In this document: positions 1 through 11,479 of the stretch, piece after piece
Layout: each line of letters starts with the position of its first letter
Position numbering within the stretch: the stretch's first letter is position 1
Origin: Diphasiastrum complanatum
Lineage: Eukaryota; Streptophyta; Lycopodiopsida; Lycopodiales; Lycopodiaceae
Assembly: GCA_029204225.1 (NCBI GenBank)
Contig: CM055111.1
Span: 41,854,815-41,918,814 of the forward strand
DNA: 64,000 nucleotides
Direction: 5' to 3'
Translations under genes and position numbers: made by a program
The notes under the pieces: model-generated
Database searches by the model: none
What the model was told of the DNA's origin: nothing
The model's input: the letters and a program-made list of their open reading frames with translations, nothing else

Positions 1-119
1 GAATGAAATTTTTGAAAAGCATCCTATGTGATTTGGCAGGTGTGGCATCTATTTACATGGCCATCTTGCCAATTACAATGCATGTGACCAAAATTGGTCA
101 AGCTAGAATTGTGAAATTT

Positions 120-520
120 CAATAGGTGATGCTATCAAATCTCAAGAGCTTGTTCAAATTGTGTTGAAGGGTCTAAATGATGATTTCTCTAACCTTGTTC
201 AATCCTATGCTCTTAAAGATTAACTACCATCTATGTAGAGCCTAGAAGGTGTGCTATGAAGAATTGTAAAGGCATTGAGACTCCAATGGAGCAACATGTA
301 AAAGCATCTATTGATGGTGATGAAGCATCCTTTGAGGACATCACTTTAAATAAGAGGCTTATAGGCTCTTTAATCTATTTGAATATAACTAGACTTGATC
401 TTAGTTATAATGTTGGAAAACTAAGCCAATTCATGCAAAGTCCTTTGGTGTCACATTGGAAAATGGCCAAAAGAGTCCTAAGATATATCTCATCAACTAG
501 GAATTTTGGGTCACAAAAGC
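120..520 (+). pseudogene. Ty1/copia relic: gag fragment joined to end of reverse transcriptase
   Basis: Two pieces of a copia polyprotein lie side by side. Around 124-225 one frame reads like the gag helical domain (ELVQIVLKGLNDDFSNL). From about 240 another frame gives the end of the reverse transcriptase approaching RNase H, with GSLIYLNITRLDLSYNVGKL, LSQFMQSP and HWKMAKRVLRYI. The protease, integrase and most of the RT that should separate them are missing, so this is an internally deleted copy. The reading frame runs on into a GA array at 607, which is not coding. The family assignment rests on the conserved 'SLIYL..TR.D.SY.V..LSQFM..P...HW..AKR.LRY' block. No LTR is visible in the window for this copy. 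Confidence 0.7.
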
Positions 521-603
521 ATTCTGCACACACAAATTTAAGATATGACCAAAACAATGCAAAACTGGATATGGAAACTCAAAGAGATTATTCCATAAGC
601 ATG

Positions 604-606
<3 letters not shown>

Positions 607-697
<91 letters not shown>
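607..697. repeat. (GA)n microsatellite, about 91 bp
   Basis: An uninterrupted GA dinucleotide run. It generates spurious Arg-Glu and Ser-Leu open reading frames on both strands. It abuts the copia relic on its left. Confidence 0.98.
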
Positions 698-701
<4 letters not shown>

Positions 702-2889
702 TTTTCGATAATAGAATATTTCTGTAGACTGTGCGACAAAGCATGTAAAATTGCAGCAATGTCATTATCTTCTTTTTCTTATTTGTTGAATTTAAATTTA
801 TTCCCTTGTGCACTATTTCTTTTGAAGCATTCGAATGCATAATGGCCTTTCTTGCTATAAAACTAACAATTGATCTTTTATTTATCCTCATTTCGTTACT
901 CTGACTTGATGATTGCTTTCTCCTTGAGTTGCTCCTTGAATGTTTCTTTGTTCAAGATTCTTGAAAACTAGACCTAGCCTAGATCACTCATGATGAAGGC
1001 TTACAAAAATATGTTTGACTCAACTTTTGCTAACTTTATCACATGTGATAAACACATTAAGATATTTTAGACTCACTTTCTAGAAGTTGGATCAAATATA
1101 ACTGAGTTTCGAGCAAAACTATGTTCAACCTTAACATTACTTGGGCTAGAGTTGGATAAAATTGTAATGTATAACTTCACACCCAATCACACTTAAAGGG
1201 CACCTTTTGAACTTGAACCAAAAATATTGAGCTTTCATTAAGTGTCTAAGGATTATATAAGAATATCTAAATGAGTGGTCCAAATGCTTTTGAGTTGGTA
1301 ATAATCAAAATTACACCTCAAGGTCTTGCTTCTAGATGGACACCTAGAACTAATAGGAGGTAACTTTATGATTTGTTATCACCTCAAATATTTGGATTCT
1401 TCTTGATTACATGCATATTGTAAAAAATATGATCCAATTCAATAGAGAGTTGATAGAAAACAAGCAACTCATAGTTTTCAAGGCTATAAATATCCCTTTC
1501 AACAAAAAGGCACAAGTATCATGGAAAATCTGCTTGAATTCTATGTGATTGCTTGAAATTTTCCTTCTCAAATTTTCAAAGTCACTCCAAATGATCTAAC
1601 CAACCTTCACATAGCTCCATAATGTGCTTTTGGGAATTAATTTGAGTTCTGCAAAGGTTAATCAACTGTTTGCAAGCCTGTATAAGGTTATGAATCTCAA
1701 AAACTATCCTATCCCAAAGACTTCAATTTCGAAAAAATTAGCTAGTGTAAACCTTCACAAGTTTTCTAGTAGCTACTTTTCACTATTTTGAACTCCAGTG
1801 AAGCCTGCGAAGGTTCGTATGCACATATGTTGGATTATATACTATCAGGACTGATTCGTCTGAATAATCAATCTCTAATCTACATCCACTCATTATCCAG
1901 TTCTACAGTGTTATTCGTGTTTCTACATAGTCTGAAAAAATACTTGGGAATCGCTCAACAGGTGACTCCGACATATCGGACAACCTCTGCATATCGGATG
2001 ACTCCGATGAAAGTCGAAGGAGTCGAAAGATGACAGTTACTGTTCTGCCTAAGACCAAATAGGTACATCTCAAGTGTGATAAACACTAAAAGGCATATAA
2101 ATCTCTCTAGTAAAACAAACATCTACTAGATAAAAAAACGAATAGATATATGCTCTACTCATAGTAAGTAAATGTGAGAGGTGATACAATAAGTGCAAAT
2201 GCCCATGCTGAGAAGAAGTATATATATCTGCAAAACACTCTCAGCTAAGATGGTTGAAAAAGAATGTGATATGTGTCTTGCCGGAATCAAAGGAGCTGGT
2301 ACAGTGACACGTTGACGATGACTATGTCTCATACTGTGATAGCGGATGAAAATCGCGTACTCTAACTATCTCTAAGTAATTGAAACTTTATTTGATGCAC
2401 TTTCGCTAGCAAGCAATAAGCGCTAATAGCAATACTCTAATAGAGCTTTGAAAAATATTCTAGAGACTATAGAAGTCTTTAATGATCATCTATTTATACT
2501 AAAGCAGTTCAAGCTTATCCCATAGGACAACTAATCAAGTCGTAGATCGCAATTGACAATTAGCCGTAATGCATTGTCATCCATCCAAATAGGACTTCCT
2601 AGAAATTTACTGCAAAGTAGTTAGGGCAAGTCTTTAGCTTCATATGTCAAACAATGCTAATCTCTAATTTTCTTCTAAAGTCCAACAAGACACACCCAAA
2701 TCTTCTTCTACAAACAAAAATGAGATGGTCATGAAAGTTCAAGACCTAAAAAGTGTCACTATTTCTCATAGAAAGTATACATTGAACACCTTTGAATGAA
2801 AATTTTACATTCTTATATAGCAGATACCTTTCTTTCTCTCAAAAAGAGATTTTTTTCTCTCATTGTCTAATTTAGATATGTAAAATTTT
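698..2889. other. Gene-free stretch
   Basis: No supported gene is visible. Short AT-rich open frames lack family motifs. Around 1960-2035 a group of closely repeated ATCGGA/GACTCCGA-type words recalls an LTR end, but I find no partner copy, so it is left unassigned. Confidence 0.5.
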
Positions 2890-2957
2890 GATCAAGATAG
2901 TTGAAACCAGTCGCTCTGATTGGGAAACAAAACTTTTCTCAGCTATCTGGGCTTTCC
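2890..2957 (+). pseudogene. Ty3/gypsy integrase relic (about 22 codons)
   Basis: One frame reads IKIVETSRSDWETKLFSAIW. It aligns with the integrase of the gypsy element later in this window (KTVKASRSDWEHKLHAALWA, minus strand near 16.8 kb). In gypsy integrases this block lies just after the catalytic Glu. Nothing recognisable continues on either side, so it is a short decayed fragment on the strand opposite to the main gypsy element. Confidence 0.5.
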
Positions 2958-5900
2958 AATAATTGCTTATGACCAGTGTTGGCCAGTTCTCACATATTTA
3001 TGATACTCGTTGGTTCAAGGTATTGCTTTTTTTTTTTTTTTCCAAGGACCATCAGTTCAGGGTATTACATTACATTTCAAATCCTTACACCTAGCAGTTT
3101 TCAATAGTATCTTACAAAATAAAGCTTGGCGGTTCTCAATTTGTCGGTTATTACTTTGTCAAGAATGATCGGGTCCTAAGCCAAGTTCTCAACATATATT
3201 TTTCTTACTAATAATGATAACAGTTATACATATGTATGTTTAAAAAATTAGAGAGTGAAAAAAGTTGAAACAATCCAACATTTGTTGTGCATAAAAGTTA
3301 CACCTTCACTTCGATACAGCCCAAAAGTAATCCATACATCGAAAGTGTTCAAAAATTCTTGTTGCACACCATGTTAACATTCTCCCACTTATAAGCCAAA
3401 TATCTATCAAAAAACACACATGGAAGCAATGAAAAAGAAAGTGCACATTATCAACTACTCATAAAGAAACGCAAACTCTTCAATGCCTACAATATTTTTA
3501 TTGTGCACAAAATCCAACTTCATACTTGAACAATTCCAAAGAAATCACACTTTATTTCACATTTATTGTTCTCATTGATTGTTTGTTAGTTAATCCCTTG
3601 TATGAAACTTTTAATTTTTCTAGATTCTTGTAGGGTCAATTGATACTGGGGTTATAGCCCCCTGCATAGGTGCGGTCCGGGTTTCAACCTCAATCCAAAG
3701 CTTAAAGGGAGCTGACGGTTCTCGACCGTGGCTGATTCCTACAAAACAGCATAACTGCCGATTCTACATAGAAGCCGATTCTTGAAAAATAGCATTAGGG
3801 TCTCTAGAATTGGATTAATAATCGAGTTGAGAACCGAAGCAAAAGCCAATAACTGACCAACAATGGTGATGATTTATTTCCTTTGATTGAAAGTAGGAAT
3901 TCCAATTCGCCACAAACAAGGACATTTGAATGTCGAGATTGGAAAATTAGAAAGTGACAAACGCAAAAGACAATAGGTGAAAATATGTCAAGTCTACATT
4001 ACCATACAAGCACAATAAGGGATCAGTGCTACTATTAACTAGAGGGAGTCTGCTTAAAATACCCTACTAGTGCTAATTAAAGGAAGATGCTCTTGACACC
4101 AACAAGAAAAACAAAAGCTTGATGACCTCTTTTTGAAGTCCAGAATGGAGTTTTAAAAAAACCTGAAGTCAGAAGATCTATGAATTGACACAAATACTTC
4201 ATACTTCAAAGTTCAAACGTGATTGGAATCTTTTGTTCTTAGACATTGAGATTGACGGGATAATGAACAAATAAATAGCAAAGAACCGGAGAACCATGGC
4301 CCACTAACAGCAGTATTCTCAAAAATAGGGCCAAAGGGTTTATGATATTCTCTCATGCCACTTCATTAAAAAGAACGACAGCTAATAGATTCACACATGG
4401 AAGCATGCCAAGTATAATTTATGTAAAAAGACCACACTCCTTCGCCCACTCAGAACTAAACACTCACACATTGGCCTCAGAAATTGACTTCCAAAGATAT
4501 TAAGCAAAAATGTGCTAGAGTTCAGTTACATGTCAATTGCAACTACCAAGTGTTTCTGTCACGCACTTCCAAGATTTTTTGTATATCATGATGTCACACC
4601 AAATAGCCAAAAAAGATCACTGTCAAGAGTACACAAATTGCAAACATGCATACTCCTATCATGTAGACCGGCAGCACCCCTTCTCCACTGGAAATCTGAA
4701 AACTTAACCATGTATTGATTCCAAGATAACATGGTGCACATCGAACAACAGCAGACAAGTTGCAACCGTTGAACTTATGGATCATCAACAATGTTTTGAC
4801 TCCACGCATAGCACAAAGCACAGGCCACAACATTCCCCTTATCAAAAGTGCTCAAGATTAGATGTAGATCATCCACCTAAAGTTAATTCGCTTTATGTTA
4901 AACATGCTATGTTTTATAACCTCTCCAGCAATGGAAAGAAAAAGACTCGAGCATCTATTGTTAAAGAGCAAATCCAGCAAATAAACAAACTGAAAATAAA
5001 AGTATATAATTTTTACTTGATCACAACTAGCTCAAAACAAAACACTTAAAGCAAAACACCTAGTAAAAGCTAGTTAATGAGCAAAGTGCTAAAAAGGTTC
5101 AACGCTTCATACGCTGTATTCTTTTCCGTCGCAACAACTTAAACTCGTACAACTTTACGGAATCAACCATTCTCCCTCAACTTCTAGAAATGTCACAGTG
5201 ACAATAGCACCAAAAGATCTACGACAAGAATGCTTACAATCGGGTAAATTTTATTTCTGTTTGAAGCTCAAACAATATCCAGGTTCTCACATTCCCATGA
5301 AAGAAATCAACCAACCACAACCATACAAAAGCTTATAAGTGAGTCCAAAAAGTATAAAAAATGGTTGTCAAGTGCACCTCTAGCTATAACAATAATGTAT
5401 ATCTATCAATGCTAAGCAGATAAATTGAGGAAAGAATGAATCTGTCCCCTGCTAAACTTCCAGCATGATTTTTTTTTAGAAAGGATAAAAGACAGCTCAC
5501 TCAGAGCATCATACAACAGAAAACCTGACAGAAAATATTGAGCAGCCATTGCATAAGGCTACTGAAGGAGTTGGTAGCAAATGACAGAGCATAGATCTAT
5601 CACAACATCATACAAGCATACTACCTTAAATTCAAAAGCCAAAAGCCCTGAGTAAGTTTTTTACACATCTCTACCTGCTTGCCTTTATGAACAGTATCCC
5701 AGAAAACGAAATCCGAGACAAAACTACGACCATTATTTTGCCATACAAGACATGATCAATATGCAAGTATGAATGAGAACCTAATAGCCTAAAAAACTTG
5801 TAGACTGATCAATGCATGGAGCGGTGTACAAAATATCAATGTCTTACAAGGTTCTGCTCATACTTAAGCCCAAGGGTCAATTACCTTTCTTGAAAGAAAA

Positions 5901-6128
5901 GAGTGAATATTTTCCATGTCCACAATCGCAGGACCAAGCTATATATTCAAAAGTGCTTTGAACATGGAGGGCAGGAATACCCTTGGAATGGACAATTATT
6001 TCACAGATGTTCTTGCTGCACACGTCTTTAAAAATAATACAGGGTTCATCCACACCTAAATAGATTGAAGGCTCCCGTGCTAAACTCCTGTCACATGCAC
6101 ACTTGCATAAAATTTATTTCTTTCCTTG
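2958..6128. other. Gene-free stretch, including the 3' flank of the SnRK2 gene
   Basis: No exon or transposon protein is supported here. The right part (about 5.2-6.1 kb) lies directly downstream of the minus-strand SnRK2 stop codon and probably carries its 3' UTR. An AATAAA-like word occurs on the minus strand within about 20 bases of the stop, but it is too close to be a convincing poly(A) signal. At 3710-3800 there are repeated CCGATTCT/GCTGATTC words of unknown meaning. Confidence 0.5.
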
Positions 6129-8435
6129 CTACACAGCATATACAAACTCATCCTCCAGATCAGGATCCACTTCGTTCTCAAGCTCTGGATCCTCCACATC
6201 AATTGGAGGATCACCATAACTATTTTGAACCCGTTGGCCAGGAGTCTTCGCTTCATTGATAATTCGCATAATCTCTTCAATACTTTGAGGTGGATGACTG
6301 GGATCATCATGATTGTAACTGGCATCCTCATGCATAAGATCTTCAGGCAAATTCTTCAAAAACCATGGATGAACCTTAATCTCTGGAATGGTGATCCTCT
6401 GCACATCATAAGGTGTTACACATTTATGGATGATAAAATTAGCCAATCCATGCCACATAACTAAACATTATCATCACTTCCAGGCAAAGTGAGAAAGACA
6501 GAATTTCTCAAGGATGTACCTTTTCTGGATTAGCAACAAAAATCCGTGACAAAAGATGGCGACACTGGGGTGAAATGCGTACATAATCTGGAATAGAATA
6601 TTGCACGCTCAAAATCCGCTGAAATTCAAAACAATCTGCAGTCAGACAATGAAAAAAATCTGCAGCAGAGTCTGCCAAAAAAAACAAGGAAAAACTCTCA
6701 AACTCATCTCAGCTGATGATAGTACCCCAATAGTCTTCCGAAAATTCCTTGGATCCTCAGGATCTTCAAATGGATAAGCTCCCACCAACATGACATATAG
6801 AGTGACGCCACAAGACCACACATCTGCAATCTGTTACAATAGCAGTTCGATCAAAACATGTGTTACAGACTGAAACTAGGTAAAACTTATCTCTCCCAGC
6901 TACTACGATTGCGAATGAGGTCGGAAAGGGGATATTTTGAAAACTGCCTACACAACTGAATGCTCCCAATCCTTACAATAAACCCATGACAATTATTACG
7001 AATCCTGTGCTCAAAAGCAACAAAATAGGCTACCTTGCCATCATATTCTTTTTTCGACAAGACCTCTGGGGCAATGTATGCAGGTGTTCCCACGGTGGAC
7101 TTAGGTTGAGAGTGAAGTAATGCCGACTGCATAATAACAATTAGCAAAATAATGTGGAGTGAAGTTAACATTCTAACCAATAAGTCAGCTCGACTGAATA
7201 AGGAAAAAGGGTTTACCAATTCAGAAGAAAGCTTAGAGAACAACAGGTTGAATCCACAAAAACAGCCTTGTGGAATACTGAAATATTACATTATATTTAG
7301 GCAGCTTTTGATGGTATTCCAGTCTCTACTTCAGCAGTCACTTACCTTGGAATAACCAAAATCGCATATTTTTAAACGAGGGCTTGGACTTCCATCCAGT
7401 AAAGTGTTTTCCAGCTTAAGATCTCGATGGCAAATTTGCTGACCAGGTGTAACATAACAACAAAGTAGTCAAGATCCATCTCCGTCAAGAAACATCAAGA
7501 TTAAGGAAGAGCTGAGACTATAAAAGTAGCATTCAATAAAAATTTATTTCACAGCAAAGATATCAACTCACCATAGAATGACAATAGCTGACGCCAGAAA
7601 TGAGTTGCTGGAAAAAGAACCTTGCCTGAAACCAAAAGGCAACACGTCTCACATGATACAATATTATAGGAGTAGCTGAGAAGATAAAAATGATACAAGA
7701 GACGAGAATGAACCTCATCCTCACTAAAACGTCCTGCGTTGCATATTCTCTCAAAGAGCTCCCCACCAGCAGCGTATTCCATAACGATGGCCAAATGAGT
7801 AGGTGTTAACATAACCTGTATTGTTTCATTTAAGCTTAAACCGGAGAAGTACAGAAGGAAAAAGCATTGCTATAAAAGATACGTCAAATCGATTAAATGG
7901 AACAGTACTAAGAGGAGAAACATGCTCTTTTTGAACAAAATAGCAAGCTGAACCTTGCCTCTTTGAACCGAACTATATTCGGGTGTCGCAATGACCGGTG
8001 ATTGATTATTTCTCTTTGAACGTTCTCGTCGATCTGCTAGAAAAATTGAAGTACTTGAAACATTAGAGAGAAACTAAGGTAGAACCTAACTAGCACTATT
8101 TCTCAGACCCACTGATAGCAAATTCAGCTAATTCTAGCCTACAATGCAAAGCATATAAAACTTCTCGATGATTCTACACAAGCCCTCATTCTCATCCTGC
8201 TTTTAGGATCTCAAATAGCTGCGAAGCAAGGCTTTCAGGGAGGGAAATCTCCCCAACCCCCCTACTCAGATCTTAGACATCATCATAGAGCTGTCAAAGT
8301 AGAAATCAAACTTGCCTTTTCACCCCGTTCTATGTACTTGACAGCTACAAGCTCCTTTGTCTTCTTATCACGAAGTAACCTAGCCACTCCAAAATTACCA
8401 GAACCGATTTCTCGCAGCATCTCGTATCGATCCAT
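6129..8435 (-). CDS. SnRK2: SnRK2 serine/threonine protein kinase (nine exons, 336 aa)
   Basis: Plant-specific Snf1-related kinase 2, a cytosolic/nuclear kinase of ABA and osmotic-stress signalling. Coding exons on the minus strand: 8316-8435, 7959-8033, 7714-7815, 7572-7625, 7346-7438, 7034-7126, 6726-6830, 6520-6618 and 6129-6398. All join in frame to 336 residues, close to the family norm. Visible motifs: Gly loop GSGNFG at residues 11-16, catalytic Lys33 (AVKYIERG), HRDLK at 121-125, DFG at 143-145, activation loop [14 protein letters not shown] from residue 157 with the Ser/Thr pair 158-159 phosphorylated in homologues, and SIEEIM in the C-terminal SnRK2 box. The tail is acidic ([13 protein letters not shown]), like the ABA-responsive subclass III. 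However, the N-terminus starts at MDRYE without the subclass III extension, so the subclass is uncertain. The start is fixed by an in-frame TGA eight codons upstream. Introns 1 and 2 use GC donors. The exon pattern matches angiosperm SnRK2 genes, and no disabling change is visible. Confidence 0.95.
7816..7958 (-). other. SnRK2 intron 2, GC-AG type
   Basis: The donor is GAG|GCAAGG and the acceptor is TACAG|GTT. This gives [12 protein letters not shown], as in other SnRK2 proteins. Using the GT six bases further on would insert codons and break the frame. Confidence 0.82.
8034..8315 (-). other. SnRK2 intron 1, GC-AG type
   Basis: The exon ends GGT GAA AAG and the next bases are GCAAGT, so the donor is AAG|GCAAGT, the classic GC-donor consensus. 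The acceptor is CTAGCAG|ATC. This junction gives GEK|IDENVQ, exactly the family sequence. No GT donor nearby keeps the frame. Confidence 0.85.
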
Positions 8436-8950
8436 CCTTGGCGTTGCTTTAACACACCTTCAATCACTTCACACTATCCCGCCGATGCTATATGCTCTCG
8501 CTTCTACTCCGCCCACAACTATGCCGCTACAGGATCTTGGATGCAGAAACCCCCCATACCAACAAACGCCCCCTTTACTTTCCTTTCACAACCCTACACA
8601 TTCCGATAAAAAATCCAGCTCCTGCCCACATGAGGATCGGATCAGCAAACACCAAAGCAAAAGCAAACAAGCAAACTACTCTACCCAGAGATGCTATCAA
8701 CAACCCACTACCCACTTACTGCTATGACAACCTCTATTGATGGGCAAGGCAAGCGATCAGTAAGATACTGCAAGAGCACATGGATCTATCAATCGATCCT
8801 ATTCTTCTATTGCCGCTGTTGCTGCTGCCTAATATAGTTTTTGCTAGATCGATCCTATTCTTCTATTGCTGCTGCTGCTGCCTCTGATAGTTTTTGCTTT
8901 GCTTTGCTTGTTCTGCTTAATTATGAGTGACCTCCAAAAGGACACGACTC
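8436..8950 (-). promoter_or_regulatory. SnRK2 5' leader / proximal upstream region
   Basis: This region lies immediately upstream of the SnRK2 start codon, read on the minus strand. It contains an imperfect tandem duplication, 8793-8848 and 8849-8898 (56-bp period), with CAG/CTG-rich cores. No TATA box is assigned with confidence. Several open frames on the plus strand here overlap exon 1 and are shadows. Confidence 0.4.
8793..8898. repeat. 56-bp imperfect tandem duplication
   Basis: Both copies begin TCGATCCTATTCTTCTATTG, continue through a GCTGCTGCTGCC run and end near ATAGTTTTTGCT. They lie in the 5' flank of the SnRK2 gene. Confidence 0.85.
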
Positions 8951-9185
8951 TCCTCACTCATTTACTGCTACTTCTTCTTCTTTGCTACTTCTTTCCTTTG
9001 TTCCTCCTCTGTAAAAATTAAAATTTAAATCCCATGTGGGCCAAAGCATGCCCTACCCTCCCATTCTTATAATTATAATTATATCACGACTATTATTCTC
9101 TATCACCCTCCTACACACGCGTCTTGTACCACGTGGAACCTCTCCCATCCAGCACGGTTTGCCTCAACTTACAAGCTGCCACATT

Positions 9186-9515
9186 GACTCACTCCCTTCC
9201 AAGTTTCCTCCCCATCCTCCTCCTCCAGCTTAATGGCATTGAGATCCCATTCAAGACTCCCTTCCAAGTTTTCTCATACTCCTACTCCTAATATAGTTTA
9301 ATGGCACTCACATTCATTCAAGACTCCCTTCCAAGTTTTCTCCTCCTCCTCCTCAACCTGTGGCTCCATGGCACTTTGAGATCCATTCAAGACTCCTTTC
9401 CAAGTTTTTAGCTTCTCCTCCTCCTCAGCCTCTAGCTCCATGGCACTGTGACTTAGGACTTCCTTCGAAATTTCTCCTCCTCCTCAACCTCTGGCTTAAT
9501 GGCATTCATATCCAT
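9186..9515. repeat. Minisatellite, five units of about 68 bp
   Basis: Units start at 9186, 9255, 9322, 9391 and 9458 with the word GACTCCCTTCCAAGTTTTCT. A CTCCTCCTCCTC tract and a TTAATGGCATT or CCATGGCACT motif follow. Divergence between units is visible, so the array is not recent. It lies 750-1080 bp upstream of the SnRK2 start codon. Confidence 0.88.
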
Positions 9516-9541
9516 TTGGACCAAGCCAATGAGCCCTGTGC

Positions 9542-9877
9542 GGCTCAAGAATGGGGCTTGAAATCATGCTTGCTCAAGCACTCAAGCAATTGATGGAAAC
9601 TGGAGGTATATGTATTAATGATGGAAAATGGATTCTCAGGATAGGAGTAAGCTATTGTGATGATTTTTTAAAGTTGGCCAAAATATGGTTGACATGTGAA
9701 ACTAGATCTGTACATTAATCCACAGAAGGAGGAAGGAGGTGGCTCAAGAATGGAGCCTAGAATCATGCCTCTTCAAGCACTCAAGCAATTGATGTAAACC
9801 GCAAATATGTTTATTGATGATGGAAAATGGATTTTCGTGACAAGGGTGAGTTATTGTGATGATTTGCTTAAAGCTGA
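9542..9877. repeat. Direct repeat, two copies of about 135 bp, 199 bp apart
   Basis: Copies at 9542-9677 and 9741-9876 both begin GGCTCAAGAATGG. They share the segments CAAGCACTCAAGCAATTGAT and GATGATGGAAAATGGATT. The second copy starts after a short spacer. No coding content is recognised. Confidence 0.85.
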
Positions 9878-11479
9878 GTTGTCGGCGGTGACTTTCAACA
9901 TTAGACTGCAGTTTTTATTTTTTATTAATTATTTTTTTAATATTGTTTTTCTTTTTTAAATACTTTTGAATGGATTTTGAGCCCTCGTCGGCAATAGTTA
10001 TCATTTTGTTTGCTTATGGGATAGCTTTAAACTTGTAATTAAATGTCATTTATTTAACGTTCCAGCCACATGGCAAATATTGATTCACCATGTTGAAACT
10101 ACTCTCGCTTCAGAGCAGTGCAAGGCTCCTCTTCTTTCAACTTGGATCCTATGATATAACATTTGTCCTACTCATTAGCTATGGAGTTAGTTATGTATTA
10201 TGGAAGTTGTCGGGCATACGATATTCTACCTTGGGTTCAAACTCCCTAAAACTTTAGGCTCCAAGCCTCAACTAAAAGTTTGGGAGTCCTTATTTAGCAG
10301 AATGTCTTCTACTCGCAATGGCTTCCATTGCATAATGGGTTATATATGGCTTATTCTCACATGAGAATTATGAAAGGTAGTAGGCGTTTGCATTTATGAA
10401 ATTCGAATGATAAAATGAAGTAGGCATTTGTATTTTTCAAAGTGATCATTTTGAAGAAACTAAATGTTTCTACCCACAAAGCTTTGTTAGCTTTCGAGTT
10501 CGAGTCTGCAGAACTACAAGGGAACTGCCCAAATACAAAACCATAACTGCCACGTAACGGTTTCAGCTGAAGGACACTTGAAGACGAAGGTCAGATGTTC
10601 GAAGAGTGAAGGAGCTCAAAGGAGAAGGCGAAACAACACCCAAAGACCGAAAGTTGGCAGATCTTCACGCTCCAAGTACAAAGGTGATCAAGCCACGTAC
10701 CAGGAGGACTACCATCTCCACGGTCGATGGCGACGACAAACCAAGCACCCTTAGAACGTGCCTAGCCAGCCATTCTTGTAATCACTGATTAGATTAAACC
10801 CTTTCTCTCTCCATCCATATAAGCAGATTGAAGATGAGAGAATCGGTTAAACATCAAATTGGTTGAATACCAATTTGAGCTAGGCATAGAAGTGCCAGCC
10901 GATGTCCAAGAAGTCCGCTAGTAAGCGAGACAATTTGACATTATTCGTGAGAGACATAGCTTCTCTTGCGCCGACGCGCGCTGTGGTTTGTCACACAGTG
11001 CTCTTACAAAAGAGATCATTGATAATACAATAGCCTAAATGCACATGTACGTTGTTGAACGTACATCCAACGTCATGGGTTTTAGGCCTCCAAATCATTA
11101 ATTGTGATTTAATACCATGAGGGCCCCAACACCAGGCCCAGTTAGGCTATTAATGTGTCCTACTGATGTGCCTCGGATCCTTCTTGGATGGGGTGGAGCC
11201 TTGGAGGGTATAAATCTACCCATAAGTTTCTCCATGACATCATCTTGATTGATGACATGCTACTAGATTGACATTTCTCCTACATTGTGAGCTATTACTA
11301 GTGGTCCATGGCTTGGGGCTTAGATCTGTTCGATCTAGAGTTGGCGGGGTAGGTTTGATCCACCATATGTTCCCTATGTGTCTTTTGGAACCAGTATTAT
11401 AGTTTTGATCTTGGAGATATTGAAAGTGGCTTTAGTAGCCTGGTTAATCCCTTTCGCCCTACCCTTAGTCGACAATGCA
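9878..11479. other. Gene-free stretch
   Basis: No supported gene. A T-rich run occurs at 9910-9960. Around 10800-11010 a TATA-like word (CATATAAGC) is followed by a leader-like segment and a GC-rich GCCGACGCGCGC block, which could be an LTR remnant. No second copy was found in the window. Confidence 0.4.

Noticed and set aside
497-891. Open frames rich in Arg-Glu or Ser-Leu repeats at GA/CT arrays (also near 20.0, 20.3, 39.1, 41.0, 55.0 and 60.1 kb)
   Set aside because: They are created by dinucleotide repeats having no stops in any frame. They have no start context or conserved flanks.
4594-4845. 83-codon minus-strand frame with a hydrophobic end (PVYMIGVCMFAICVLLTVIF)
   Set aside because: Looks like a membrane segment but matches no family I recognise and has no splice or promoter support. 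It is on the same strand as SnRK2 and could be chance.
6065-6464. Plus-strand open frames opposite the last SnRK2 exon
   Set aside because: Shadow frames of the kinase C-terminal exon.
8332-8740. Plus-strand open frames of 131 and 82 codons
   Set aside because: Antisense to SnRK2 exon 1 and its leader. No protein motif.
10195-10255. B-box-like GGGTTCAAACTCCC suggesting a tRNA or SINE
   Set aside because: No A box at the right distance and no cloverleaf.
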